A stretch of 12,179 bases of DNA from Spirochaetales bacterium (GCA_016930115.1 JAFGHN010000082.1:1-12179), one strand, 5' to 3'. Counted from the first letter of the stretch, positions 1 through 8,011 are shown. The notes: a model not told the origin generated them from the letters alone. Translations and numbers: made by a program.

Positions 1-177
1 AATGGAGAAATCGGTGTTTTTGTATTCGGTCGTGGACGTTGATGGGGTGGTAATCCACACTTCAGGCGCTTCAATATCGACGACATCGCCCAACCCGACG
101 GTGAACAGATCACAGCCGATGACAGCCAAGGCCGAAAGAGCAAGTATCGATAGGATTTTCAATTTCTTCAGATTCAT
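1..177 (-). CDS. Lipoprotein with Ig-like domain start (5' part only)
   Basis: The first 59 codons of a gene that runs off the left edge of the window. The N-terminus is a lipoprotein signal peptide: a Lys-rich n-region (MNLKKLK), a hydrophobic stretch (ILSILALSALAVIG) and Cys22 in the lipobox VIGC, which fits the relaxed spirochaetal pattern. The mature part reads IEAPEVWITTP and then NTDFSI, the usual opening strand pattern of the bacterial Ig-like domains that also fill the giant protein at 1764-7874. The ATG at 177 is preferred because GGAG lies six bases upstream; an in-frame ATG at 189 would add MEIL and overlaps that ribosome binding site. Function is unknown; an envelope-anchored binding or adhesin-type lipoprotein is an inference. 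Signal and lipobox are seen directly; the Ig assignment rests on about 25 residues. Confidence 0.8.
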   Translation of the reverse strand, partial: MNLKKLKILSILALSALAVIGCDLFTVGLGDVVDIEAPEVWITTPSTSTTEYKNTDFSI

Positions 178-234
178 CAAAATCTCCATAACCACGAGGC
201 TGCCACGCACCGACAATAGCGCAATGAGAAACTT

Positions 235-263
235 GTAGTACTATCATCGGCCGATAAGGTCAA
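235..263 (-). promoter_or_regulatory. Possible promoter of the lipoprotein gene, with palindrome
   Basis: On the minus strand TTGACC (258-263) is followed after 17 bases by TACTAC (235-240). The -35 is good and the -10 matches only 3 of 6. The spacer contains the perfect 10-bp palindrome ATCGGCCGAT (246-255), a candidate operator. It lies about 60 bases upstream of the lipoprotein start. Weak evidence, from consensus matching by eye. Confidence 0.35.
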
Positions 264-320
264 AAAATACTGCGATAGCACGGCTAATCCTTTCTGCATA
301 TGGCAATATACAGCTTTTCC

Positions 321-326
321 TATAAT
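321..326 (+). promoter_or_regulatory. Candidate -10 box (TATAAT), plus strand
   Basis: A perfect TATAAT hexamer in the AT-rich part of the gap upstream of the aminotransferase. No convincing -35 is seen at 16-18 bases upstream (the hexamer at spacing 17 is ATATGG), so it would need an activator. A transcript from here would carry both arms of the inverted repeat at 342-472 in its leader. Confidence 0.3.
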
Positions 327-341
327 CTCACAAAAAAAAGT

Positions 342-472
342 ACGTAGTGATCCGAATCCTGTTGAACCGCGCTGGCAAGTACGTAAAAGGCGACAAAATA
401 GCGCTTAGAGGCCGGTTTCCACCTCCAGCAAGCTGAATTTTTGCATGTTCAACAGGATTCGGATCACTACGT
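342..472. repeat. 26-bp perfect inverted repeat enclosing 79 bases
   Basis: Bases 342-367 and 447-472 are exact reverse complements over 26 bases; pairing stops at both ends (341/473 and 368/446 do not pair). The left arm begins ACGTAGTGATCC and the right arm ends GGATCACTACGT. The 79-base interior has no good ORF; it holds a second copy of AAGTACGTA (377-385) also present at 338-346, and a short inner GCTGG/CCAGC pair. The element could be a small non-autonomous mobile element, a remnant insertion-sequence end pair, or a cruciform or RNA hairpin in the aminotransferase leader. No obvious target-site duplication flanks it. It is listed as a repeat because only the symmetry is certain. Confidence 0.85.
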
Positions 473-512
473 CATCTTTACAGAAATGGGTGTATCTGAT
501 TTGATTTGCACC

Positions 513-520
513 AAAGGGGG
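513..520 (+). promoter_or_regulatory. Ribosome binding site deciding the aminotransferase start
   Basis: AAAGGGGG ends seven bases before the GTG at 528. It supports GTG over the upstream in-frame ATG at 441, which has no Shine-Dalgarno-like sequence. Confidence 0.65.
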
Positions 521-527
521 CTTAACC

Positions 528-1727
528 GTGGCAATAGCAGATAACGTGCGTGAATCGATGAAGAGTTCTTCCTGGGTTAGGGCGATGTTCGAAACCGGTA
601 TCCGGCTCAAAGGCGAACACGGTGAAGAAAATGTGGCCGACTTCAGCCTGGGAAACCCCGATCTCGATCCGCCGCCGGAGTTCCACCGGGAGATCAGAAA
701 AATCATCGATGAGTATGTCCCGGGGCTTCACGGCTATATGCCGAACGGGGGGTATCCGGACGTTCGCGCAGCGATCGCGAGCCACATCAGCAGCGAATAC
801 GGCGTGAACATACCCGGCAGCAACGTGATCATGTCCTGCGGCGCCGGCGGAGCGCTCAACGTCATCTTCAAATCAATCCTGAATCCGGGAGACAACGTAC
901 TCACCTGTACGCCGTGTTTCATGGAGTACCGGGCATACGTTTCCAACCACGGCGGGGTGCTCAAGTTTGCAGAGAGCAAGGACGATTTCGATCTCGATGT
1001 TGGCGGGCTGGAAAAGGCGATCGATAAACGGACCGCGGCGGTGATCATAAACATGCCGAACAACCCTTCGGGAAAACTGTACCCTGAGTCGACAATCGCG
1101 GAGCTCGGAGAAATGCTGAAACACAAAAGCCGCGAAACCGGCAGAACGATCTACCTGGTGAGCGACGAACCCTACCGGAGGATCGTTTACGGCGGTAAGC
1201 CGGTGCCGAGCATTTTCCGTTTCTATCCGGACTCCATCGTCGCCAGCTCCTATTCAAAAGAGTTGTCGATAGCGGGAGAGCGGATAGGATGGATGGCCGT
1301 GGGGCCGGACGTCTCGGAAACGGCAGATTTGCTGAATGCGCTGATACTCTGCACGCGCATCCTTGGTTTCGTGAACGCCCCTGCGCTTATGCAACGGGTG
1401 GTGGGAAGACTCCCGGGCAGGGGTGTGGATATCGAACCGTACGTGAGGCGCAAGAACCTGATCTGCGGCGGGCTGAAGGAGTCCGGATACGAGTTCACCG
1501 AGCCGGACGGCACTTTTTACCTTTTCCCGAAGGCGCCGGGAGGGGATGACATGGCTTTCGTCAAGGCCCTGCAGGAGGAACTCGTTCTTGTTGTACCGGG
1601 AAGAGGTTTCGGCGCGCCGGGCTATTTCCGCATCGCTTACTGTGTTGACGAAGAGGTAATCAAACGGTCATTGCCTGCATTCACACGGGTGATCAAGCGC
1701 TTTGGCAGGCTGCCGACAAACCCTTGA
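528..1727 (+). CDS. PLP-dependent class I/II aminotransferase
   Basis: A 399-residue fold-type I aminotransferase of the aspartate aminotransferase superfamily, a cytosolic enzyme moving an amino group between an amino acid and a 2-oxo acid through pyridoxal phosphate. Expected residues are all visible: N-terminal SLGNPD (40-45), a GAGGALN phosphate-cup segment (105-111), NMPNNPSG with the PLP-ring Asn179, SDEPY with Asp213 and Tyr216, SYSK with the Schiff-base Lys244, GERIGW with phosphate-binding Arg252, and FRIAY with Arg368, the equivalent of the substrate alpha-carboxylate arginine. Length is typical. The start is the GTG at 528, chosen from its AAAGGGGG site; beginning at 441 would add 29 atypical residues encoded partly by the inverted repeat. 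The gene stands alone, divergent from the lipoprotein and convergent with the giant Ig gene, 36 bases from its stop and with no clear terminator between. The amino-acid substrate cannot be read from the sequence. Confidence 0.93.
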   Translation: MAIADNVRESMKSSSWVRAMFETGIRLKGEHGEENVADFSLGNPDLDPPPEFHREIRKIIDEYVPGLHGYMPNGGYPDVRAAIASHISSEYGVNIPGSNVIMSCGAGGALNVIFKSILNPGDNVLTCTPCFMEYRAYVSNHGGVLKFAESKDDFDLDVGGLEKAIDKRTAAVIINMPNNPSGKLYPESTIAELGEMLKHKSRETGRTIYLVSDEPYRRIVYGGKPVPSIFRFYPDSIVASSYSKELSIAGERIGWMAVGPDVSETADLLNALILCTRILGFVNAPALMQRVVGRLPGRGVDIEPYVRRKNLICGGLKESGYEFTEPDGTFYLFPKAPGGDDMAFVKALQEELVLVVPGRGFGAPGYFRIAYCVDEEVIKRSLPAFTRVIKRFGRLPTNP

Positions 1728-1763
1728 TGTAGCCGGCCGCACGTTCCGCGTCTCATCCCGCCG

Positions 1764-4700
1764 CTAAAACACCTCAGAACGAATACCAAAGGCGATCTTT
1801 GGCATGATTCCACCTTCCACATCGGAGGAGATAAACCACAGCTGGCCTTCGATGTAAGCGGAAAAAGAGTTGAAGATGTTCCATTGTGCTATCTCAACGC
1901 GGGCAAGCTCAAGTTGCGCTACAACGGCCCCAAGCACAATCGCCTTGGAGTCTTCGCCGCCTACCGGTTCCATGGTGAATAGTGAAAAGTCCGCCCCAAC
2001 CGCCACGCTGGATGAGAGGAAATTCCAATCGGGCCCAAAGAAGTACCCGTACGGAATTGTCGCAATATTCGCCAGAAGCTTTGCGCCAAGCACCATGCCT
2101 GAGAATCTTCCCCCGGAGGGTGAGTTGCCCACAAAAACCGAAAGTTTTACGTTATTATCGAAGAATGTGAGTCCCGCCCCGGTTTCAAAATAGGTGGCCC
2201 CAAGAAAATGCGCATCGATATACAACCCCTGGATGAACGACGGGACGGCGTACTGAGACTTGTCTCCCTTCCTGAGCGCAACCACTACATCGGTCAAACC
2301 GCTCGCATCGAAAGCCGTACCCGAAAGCGAGATTGTTTCGTTGAATCGCATGCCTTCTTCCGGGTAGAGCAGCTTCACCTCAGGCCGCGTGTCATCGACG
2401 ATGAGCTGGGTTTTTGCCACGGCGGTGTCGCCGTTGCGGAACCGTGCCCGGACCATCAAATTGAGAATACCGTCAGGCAGGTTCTGTGTTTCAAGCCGGA
2501 ATCGCCAAATTTGATCACCCTTCACCGGGCTGAAGGACTTACCGTTATCAACGCTGTAAGCGATCTGAGTGACCTCGAATTGTTTCAGGAAAGCTTTAGC
2601 TTCACCTTCATCCTCCGGAACGTTACCGGCAATATAGCCGGCGCGTCCTTCAATCCAGGGACGGTTTGCGGCAAAGTCGCCGGCTTCGAAGTTGTCTATG
2701 ATCACCCACGGTCCGGTCTCCCGGCAACTTATAAGCCGATCGCCGGTCTTGAGTACCTCCCCATCCGGCAGCTCGGCCTGGACCATAACGGTGTGAAAGC
2801 CGGGTTCGACAAAGTTTTCAGGCAGACACTGGTGCGTGAAGTAACCATCCTGGTTAACATCAAGCGCCGCGAAAAGCTGGCCGTCCACATGGAGGGCGGC
2901 TTTCTTCGGCGGACTGGGGGCACTGATACGCCCCTGCAGTTTGAACTCACCCGCAAAGCGTTCGCCCTGCGCCGGAAACAGTATCTCGATGGTGTTGATC
3001 TGGACCGATTCTATTCTTTCAAAGTTTCTCGAGATATAGCCGACGTTATCGGCGCGGTCTTTTGCGGTGATCTGCAGGCTATACAATCCCGGCGGAATTC
3101 CGGATAGATCGATATTCTCCAGAACTACTTCTTCCGGCGGAAGCTCCAGTGTGACCACAGGTACACCGTCTTTGAACATCGCCGCGTAATCTACCGGCTC
3201 AGGCGCATCAGGAGCGTTGTCACCGGCGCCATCACCGTCCGGCTGTCCGTCTCCCGTTTCGGCGGCCGGCAGCTGACCCGGGCGGGGTGCGTCCGGGTCA
3301 CCGATGACGTGCAGCACATCGATGTGAACACTTCTCAGCCCGATGGTATCCGCCACCCTGCCGCGCACTTCCAGAACATCCGCAAAAGCCTCGCGGTCTC
3401 TAAAGCCTGTGAGCTCGAGGGTCGGGAGCGTATTATCTATGTTGAGCAGTGTGGTGTAGAGCCCGTCCACGCCAAAAACGTCAACCGCGCGGATGAGCAG
3501 AGAATAAGTGCCGTCCGGTAGAGTGCGTGTGTCGAGCGAGTAACTCCATGATTCCTTACCGTCCGCATGATTAAACGTATTGCCGTTATCGAAGGAAATG
3601 AAGACCTCTTCTATGCCGTTCTTGTCGATAGATTCGCCCCGGATTTCCACCACCCCTTTCACGGTCTGTGAAATTTCAGGAGCGCTGAGGAGCGACCGCG
3701 GTTCCGCAGTGGAAACATTGAACCACATAGTTGCGATATCGCTCTCGACGCCCGCCAGGTCCTCGGCTTTCACTTCGACGGTGTGCCGGTTGTCAACCAG
3801 ATCGGCCAGTTTGAGCTCTATCTCGAAATTGTTGCCTCCCGCGAGCGGCACAAATTCGCCGTCATCTACCTTGTAGTAAATCGTCTTGACATCATCGTCA
3901 TCGAATACCATTCCAGAGACGATGAAGTTGCTGCGGATCAGCGTGCCGTCTTCAGGAATCTGTATCTGGACGACAGGTTTGTCGGACTCGGGGTCAATGT
4001 TAAGATTCGGGGTATACAATCCGATGTTGCCGGCCTGATCGGTCACCCGGTAGACGATGGTTTCCAGGCTATCTGCGTGGAGATTCAGATCGAGCTCAGC
4101 CGCAAAAAACGAAGTGCCCCGGACAGGCAGGAAATCGACGCCGTTTCCGCTGAACTCGGCGGTCTCTATGTTGCCGTCATCGATAGATAGAGCAGAGAAA
4201 GTCAACAGGCCGTTCACGGGAAACCCGGATTCCGGCGTGATCTGTCTCACCGCGGGCGGCGTGGCATCGCGTCTGAGAAGGTATTCTTTTTCTGCCCGGT
4301 GTCCCGCTTCGTCGGCAGCCGCGATCGACAGGGTGACGTTGCCCTCCGGAATCTCAGAGAGCGGCACTTCGATCGCAAAAGGGATGTCAGTCAACGGTTG
4401 CGCGCCGTCGCCGCCGGATACCAGGGGCGTCAATAGAACCTGACCGTTGACCGCCACCGAGACATCGTATACTCCCAGGTTGTCCGTTATGTTTCCGCTG
4501 ATTTTCATCGAGTCCCGGACCCATTCGCCGGTGATATCGCGTTCAAGGGCAATTTCAGGGGCTTTCCCGTCAACGCGGATTGAAAACTCGAGCGTTGAGT
4601 ACTCCTCTCGGTCTTCGGTAACAACCACCAGTTGTCCGCCGGGCATAAAACCGTCGGAAACCGCAGCCATGAGAAGAAGATCGCCCTGCCGTCTTAGATC

Positions 4701-7700
4701 GATAATCCCGGTATTGGTTCTCAACTCGTACTCCTGTATCGCACGACCTGAAAACAAAACGGTGACCGTTTCTCCAACTTCGAGCAGCACGGTTTCGCCA
4801 GCCCGTGAGAATCTTGGATCGGCTATGAAGAGACCGTCGCGCTCGGTAATGTCCCGCGAGCCTTTCGGGACCACCCGGTGATAGAAGGTCGATAAGCTCT
4901 GAGTCCGCCCGTATCCGTCGGTCATTTCGACGGATACCTCGTGCCGTCCGTAACCTGCGAATCGGCCAAGCGGTATGGAAAAGACCGATTCGTTGTTTTC
5001 CGCGGGCGTTATACTCAGTTTTGCAGGCTCCGCGCCGTCGATGGAAAATGTGCCGCTCACGGATGTTCCGCCGGCGACCGTCCCGATTAACCTGGTGCTT
5101 TCCGTGACCGGCAGGTCCGCCCCGGGTCCAAAATCGATTGTTTCGGTTTCGGCTACCATAACCCCGCTGAATGCGACCCGCGGCCTCCGTTGAGCTACCT
5201 GAAAGCTGATCTTTGCCGATTGCGCGCTCACGCCTTTCCCGGAAACCGCCCTGAATGAGATCGAATGTGCGCCCGCTTCGAGATCCCGCAAGAGCACTTC
5301 AAAGGTTTCGCCGGCCGGAACGGAACGTTCCTCTTGCTGATCGAGGGTGTAAAATATCTCGGCTACCCTCTCCACACCGGATACAACCCCACCTGCGTAC
5401 ACGCTTCCCCTGACGAGGTCTTCGGGCAGAATTACCAGCCCGGGAGCAGGGTACACGACCTTGACTACGGGTGAAGGGTCTTTTTTTGCTTCAGGGTTGG
5501 GCGTGAACACCGGCGTACGGTTGATTACACGGTATTCGACCGCGGTATTCCCGGCATCGTCAGCGGCCGTGACCGTGAGGAGTATCCCATCTTCCGGCAG
5601 GTTTCCCATCGGCAGCGCAACGTCGAAGGAGCCGGCTGTAACACCCACGCGTGATTCTTCGCCACCCAGCTTGTAGTTCAGCGAAACCCCGCCAACCTTG
5701 TCGGATACTGATCCTTTGAGTCGTGCGGCGCCGCGGAGCCTGCCGCTGTTTATGCCGGAATCGAGGGCAAGCTCAGGCGGAGATACGTCCGTGGTAAAGA
5801 CGAAAGGTCCCGCAGAGAATACCGTCCCCCGGTCGCTTGTTATCTTCAATGTTGTTGCCGGGGTGACACCCTCTTTTGCCGGGCTGATTTCAACCAGGCC
5901 GCCGGTCTCTCTGACGGTGACTATATCGGTTGGCGGATCGAATTCGACGGAAGCAACGGGGTAACCGATGTAACGGCCGCGGAGGGGATTCGCCCGGTCC
6001 ACCGGGACCGGCACGCCGCGTTGCAGCCTTTCATCGTGAAAATAGATCCCGTGCTCCTCATCGTTGCGGGTGAGGTTTTTCACAGAGAGGTACACCTGCT
6101 CCCGGGAGGCAAAACCGTATCCGTCCGTGGCTTCAACCAGGAGCTCCACAACACCAAACGGGATCGTTTCAGCCGGAACCGGAATTGAAAAAGAGTGGAG
6201 GTTCGTTGCGCTGTCTCGTTTCAACGGAAGCGGAGTCCCCGGGCTACCTGCAAAGCTGTACGTCGCCGTTCCGGCCGGATTGGAAAAGGAAATCGACCCT
6301 TCCAGCGATTTGTGAACATCCGTGCGGATCCCGATCCCGTTTTCCAACGGCACTGGTATACCCTTGCTGTCCGTTACCGTGGCAAAGGTTATCTCCGGCG
6401 CATCCCCCGCCTTCGTGAAACCGACTTCAACCGCCGGGCCTTCAAGCCCATTGATGTCCACCGCCCGGACCGCCACTTTGTGAGAGCCCGGAGCGAGCGG
6501 TGCGGGCGGCGTGAGATCAAACGCCTGTCCCGTATCGACAGACACCCCCTGCGCCCCGTCGATTGAATAAACGATACCCTTGATGCCGTCGTCATCCTTC
6601 AAAAACCCGGCAATCCTGTCGGCCTTCAGCATGTCACCTTGAGCGGGTGTAATAAGCGTCACCGTGGGCAGGTCGGCTTGAAAATCCAGGTCACGTTTGA
6701 ATCGTTCTATTGTAGTGTTGCCTGTCTTATCAATCAGCGTTAACAACACATCGGCGCTTTCCTTGCCGGAATAGTCGAATTCCTGGGTCCAGTACGGGTC
6801 CCCCGGCCTCAGCGGAATTTCCACAGGTTCTTCTTTGCCGACTTGCCAGGTCAGTCGATCCACGCCTACTTCGTCCGCCACTTTACCGCTGATGGTGAAT
6901 ACGCCGTTGACGCTGTCCGTCTCGGTAGGAAAGAGAATGGTCAACTGGGGTGCCTTGTTATCTACAAAGAACAGGAACGCAGTCCGCTCGACGGATCCCA
7001 TATTGTCCCGGCCTTCAAACCAGTAGATCGTGGCGCCGTCCGGGAGTTTGGTCGTATCGATATTCAAAGAAAACTCCGCAGACTCGGCGCTCCGGTCTCC
7101 CCGGAACTTGAGGGCCTGGTAGTATTGGCCGCCGTCGGAGCTGTAACTGACCGCCGCAATCCCGTTTCTATCGGACACGGTGCCTTTCAGTTCTATCTTG
7201 CCGTTCACAAGGTCGCCGTTTCCGTGAGAAGTTATTTCGAAGACGGGTTTATAACGGTCAAGATTGAAGGAGACGGTGCTTATCCTACCTTCAACGCCGT
7301 TGATGTCCGTGCCCTTCGCTGCGATGGTATACAGCCCGTCAAGCATGTCGCCGGTATTCAGGTTATAAGACCAGAAATCGGTCCCTTCCGCCCGGGTAAA
7401 CCCGCCGTCGCCAATCGCCAGCTCCACCGCTTTAACGGCATCGTCGTCAACGCACGTACCGACGATGTTCAGATTACCGCCGACGCGGAGATTGGGCGTC
7501 GGGTTTGAGATGTTCGTAATTGGCAGATCGGATTCCGGATCGATAATGATGTTGTACGGCCCTTCGGTATATACATTTCCGGCCTTATCGGTACCCTCGA
7601 TGATCAGGTTGTACTTGCCCGCCGCGTAGCCTGAAATATCGTAATCGTATTTCCATTGCTCGAGCCCGTTTACGGACCTGAATGCATCGATTTTTGGAGG

Positions 7701-7874
7701 TTTTTCCTCTGCCGCTGGAACCGGCTGATCGCCGGATGTCGGGGAAACGGTCACGACCGTATCACTTTCGCCGGCCGCAGCCGGCAGACCGTCGCTTTCC
7801 TGGCCAAATACGTTCAGCATGCCGGCTGACACGAATAAGCTCACCAAGATTATACGGATTGCTGGTATCTTCAC
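1764..7874 (-). CDS. Giant secreted Ig-like repeat protein with C-terminal outer-membrane barrel domain
   Basis: A 2036-residue exported protein. A Sec signal peptide (1-24, VFG before Gln25) is followed by a Pro/Ala/Glu-rich linker (25-60) and about 17-18 bacterial Ig-like units of 85-105 residues (roughly 61-1868). Recurring marks are a proline-containing opening strand, DDDGIKG-type acidic turns, LPDGxYxL and the closing AxDxxGN. The linker at 1525-1562 is Gly/Pro/Asp-rich. Residues 1876-2036 are different: alternating aromatic and glycine-rich strands (LGATYFETGAGLTFF, IPYGYFFGPDWNFL) and a terminal Phe (RSEVF), typical of outer-membrane beta-barrels recognised by BamA. The likely role is a long stalk or adhesin held in the outer membrane; ligand unknown. 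The first unit looks like only the second half of an Ig fold and the last like only the first half. Only three cysteines occur (141, 1683, 1717). GTG start; GGGAAGGG lies four bases upstream. Last gene after the caspase-like gene. Confidence 0.88.
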   Translation of the reverse strand: MKIPAIRIILVSLFVSAGMLNVFGQESDGLPAAAGESDTVVTVSPTSGDQPVPAAEEKPPKIDAFRSVNGLEQWKYDYDISGYAAGKYNLIIEGTDKAGNVYTEGPYNIIIDPESDLPITNISNPTPNLRVGGNLNIVGTCVDDDAVKAVELAIGDGGFTRAEGTDFWSYNLNTGDMLDGLYTIAAKGTDINGVEGRISTVSFNLDRYKPVFEITSHGNGDLVNGKIELKGTVSDRNGIAAVSYSSDGGQYYQALKFRGDRSAESAEFSLNIDTTKLPDGATIYWFEGRDNMGSVERTAFLFFVDNKAPQLTILFPTETDSVNGVFTISGKVADEVGVDRLTWQVGKEEPVEIPLRPGDPYWTQEFDYSGKESADVLLTLIDKTGNTTIERFKRDLDFQADLPTVTLITPAQGDMLKADRIAGFLKDDDGIKGIVYSIDGAQGVSVDTGQAFDLTPPAPLAPGSHKVAVRAVDINGLEGPAVEVGFTKAGDAPEITFATVTDSKGIPVPLENGIGIRTDVHKSLEGSISFSNPAGTATYSFAGSPGTPLPLKRDSATNLHSFSIPVPAETIPFGVVELLVEATDGYGFASREQVYLSVKNLTRNDEEHGIYFHDERLQRGVPVPVDRANPLRGRYIGYPVASVEFDPPTDIVTVRETGGLVEISPAKEGVTPATTLKITSDRGTVFSAGPFVFTTDVSPPELALDSGINSGRLRGAARLKGSVSDKVGGVSLNYKLGGEESRVGVTAGSFDVALPMGNLPEDGILLTVTAADDAGNTAVEYRVINRTPVFTPNPEAKKDPSPVVKVVYPAPGLVILPEDLVRGSVYAGGVVSGVERVAEIFYTLDQQEERSVPAGETFEVLLRDLEAGAHSISFRAVSGKGVSAQSAKISFQVAQRRPRVAFSGVMVAETETIDFGPGADLPVTESTRLIGTVAGGTSVSGTFSIDGAEPAKLSITPAENNESVFSIPLGRFAGYGRHEVSVEMTDGYGRTQSLSTFYHRVVPKGSRDITERDGLFIADPRFSRAGETVLLEVGETVTVLFSGRAIQEYELRTNTGIIDLRRQGDLLLMAAVSDGFMPGGQLVVVTEDREEYSTLEFSIRVDGKAPEIALERDITGEWVRDSMKISGNITDNLGVYDVSVAVNGQVLLTPLVSGGDGAQPLTDIPFAIEVPLSEIPEGNVTLSIAAADEAGHRAEKEYLLRRDATPPAVRQITPESGFPVNGLLTFSALSIDDGNIETAEFSGNGVDFLPVRGTSFFAAELDLNLHADSLETIVYRVTDQAGNIGLYTPNLNIDPESDKPVVQIQIPEDGTLIRSNFIVSGMVFDDDDVKTIYYKVDDGEFVPLAGGNNFEIELKLADLVDNRHTVEVKAEDLAGVESDIATMWFNVSTAEPRSLLSAPEISQTVKGVVEIRGESIDKNGIEEVFISFDNGNTFNHADGKESWSYSLDTRTLPDGTYSLLIRAVDVFGVDGLYTTLLNIDNTLPTLELTGFRDREAFADVLEVRGRVADTIGLRSVHIDVLHVIGDPDAPRPGQLPAAETGDGQPDGDGAGDNAPDAPEPVDYAAMFKDGVPVVTLELPPEEVVLENIDLSGIPPGLYSLQITAKDRADNVGYISRNFERIESVQINTIEILFPAQGERFAGEFKLQGRISAPSPPKKAALHVDGQLFAALDVNQDGYFTHQCLPENFVEPGFHTVMVQAELPDGEVLKTGDRLISCRETGPWVIIDNFEAGDFAANRPWIEGRAGYIAGNVPEDEGEAKAFLKQFEVTQIAYSVDNGKSFSPVKGDQIWRFRLETQNLPDGILNLMVRARFRNGDTAVAKTQLIVDDTRPEVKLLYPEEGMRFNETISLSGTAFDASGLTDVVVALRKGDKSQYAVPSFIQGLYIDAHFLGATYFETGAGLTFFDNNVKLSVFVGNSPSGGRFSGMVLGAKLLANIATIPYGYFFGPDWNFLSSSVAVGADFSLFTMEPVGGEDSKAIVLGAVVAQLELARVEIAQWNIFNSFSAYIEGQLWFISSDVEGGIMPKIAFGIRSEVF

Positions 7875-7878
7875 AAAA

Positions 7879-7886
7879 CCCTTCCC
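7879..7886 (-). promoter_or_regulatory. Ribosome binding site of the giant Ig gene
   Basis: On the minus strand GGGAAGGG precedes the GTG at 7874 by four T residues. This supports the GTG; the reading from it also gives a proper signal peptide at once. Confidence 0.6.
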
Positions 7887-8011
7887 GAAAAGTCTATTGA
7901 TACAGTTTTCAAATGCCGATCCCCGCGCTCGTGCGCCGACTATCTTTCATAATATCGATAGTTAGACGCTAAATCTAAAATCGATCCGTATGCGGAAATC
8001 CTTTTCACTGA

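Larger units (their letters stand above)
178..527. other. 350-base intergenic region
   Basis: Lies between the divergent lipoprotein and aminotransferase genes. Apart from the minus-strand promoter candidate, the TATAAT, an A8 run (332-339) and the inverted repeat, nothing coding or RNA-like is recognised. The aminotransferase frame stays open back to 441, but that part overlaps the right arm of the inverted repeat and does not look like an aminotransferase N-terminus. Confidence 0.6.

Noticed and set aside
2..238. Plus-strand open frame of 78 codons at the left edge
   Set aside because: The opposite strand here encodes a clear lipoprotein signal peptide with a ribosome binding site; the plus-strand frame has no such support.
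342..472. Reading the inverted repeat as an integron attC site because GTTGAAC and GTTCAAC occur
   Set aside because: In attC sites RYYYAAC is at the outer left and GTTRRRY at the outer right; here the heptamers are at the inner ends in the opposite order, and the arms are perfect rather than imperfect.
332..472. Inverted repeat plus T8 (minus strand, 332-339) as a rho-independent terminator
   Set aside because: The loop would be 79 bases and no minus-strand gene lies upstream of it to be terminated.
441..527. Upstream ATG start adding 29 residues to the aminotransferase
   Set aside because: These codons lie partly in the inverted repeat, no ribosome binding site precedes 441, and GTG 528 has AAAGGGGG at good spacing and a family-like N-terminus.
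1728..1763. Bidirectional terminator between the convergent aminotransferase and Ig genes
   Set aside because: Only short GC-rich pairs are present and there is no T-run on either side.
2208..3107. Plus-strand open frame of 299 codons inside the Ig gene (also 6843-7508)
   Set aside because: Antisense frames kept open by codon bias in a long repeat gene; no recognised domain or start signal.
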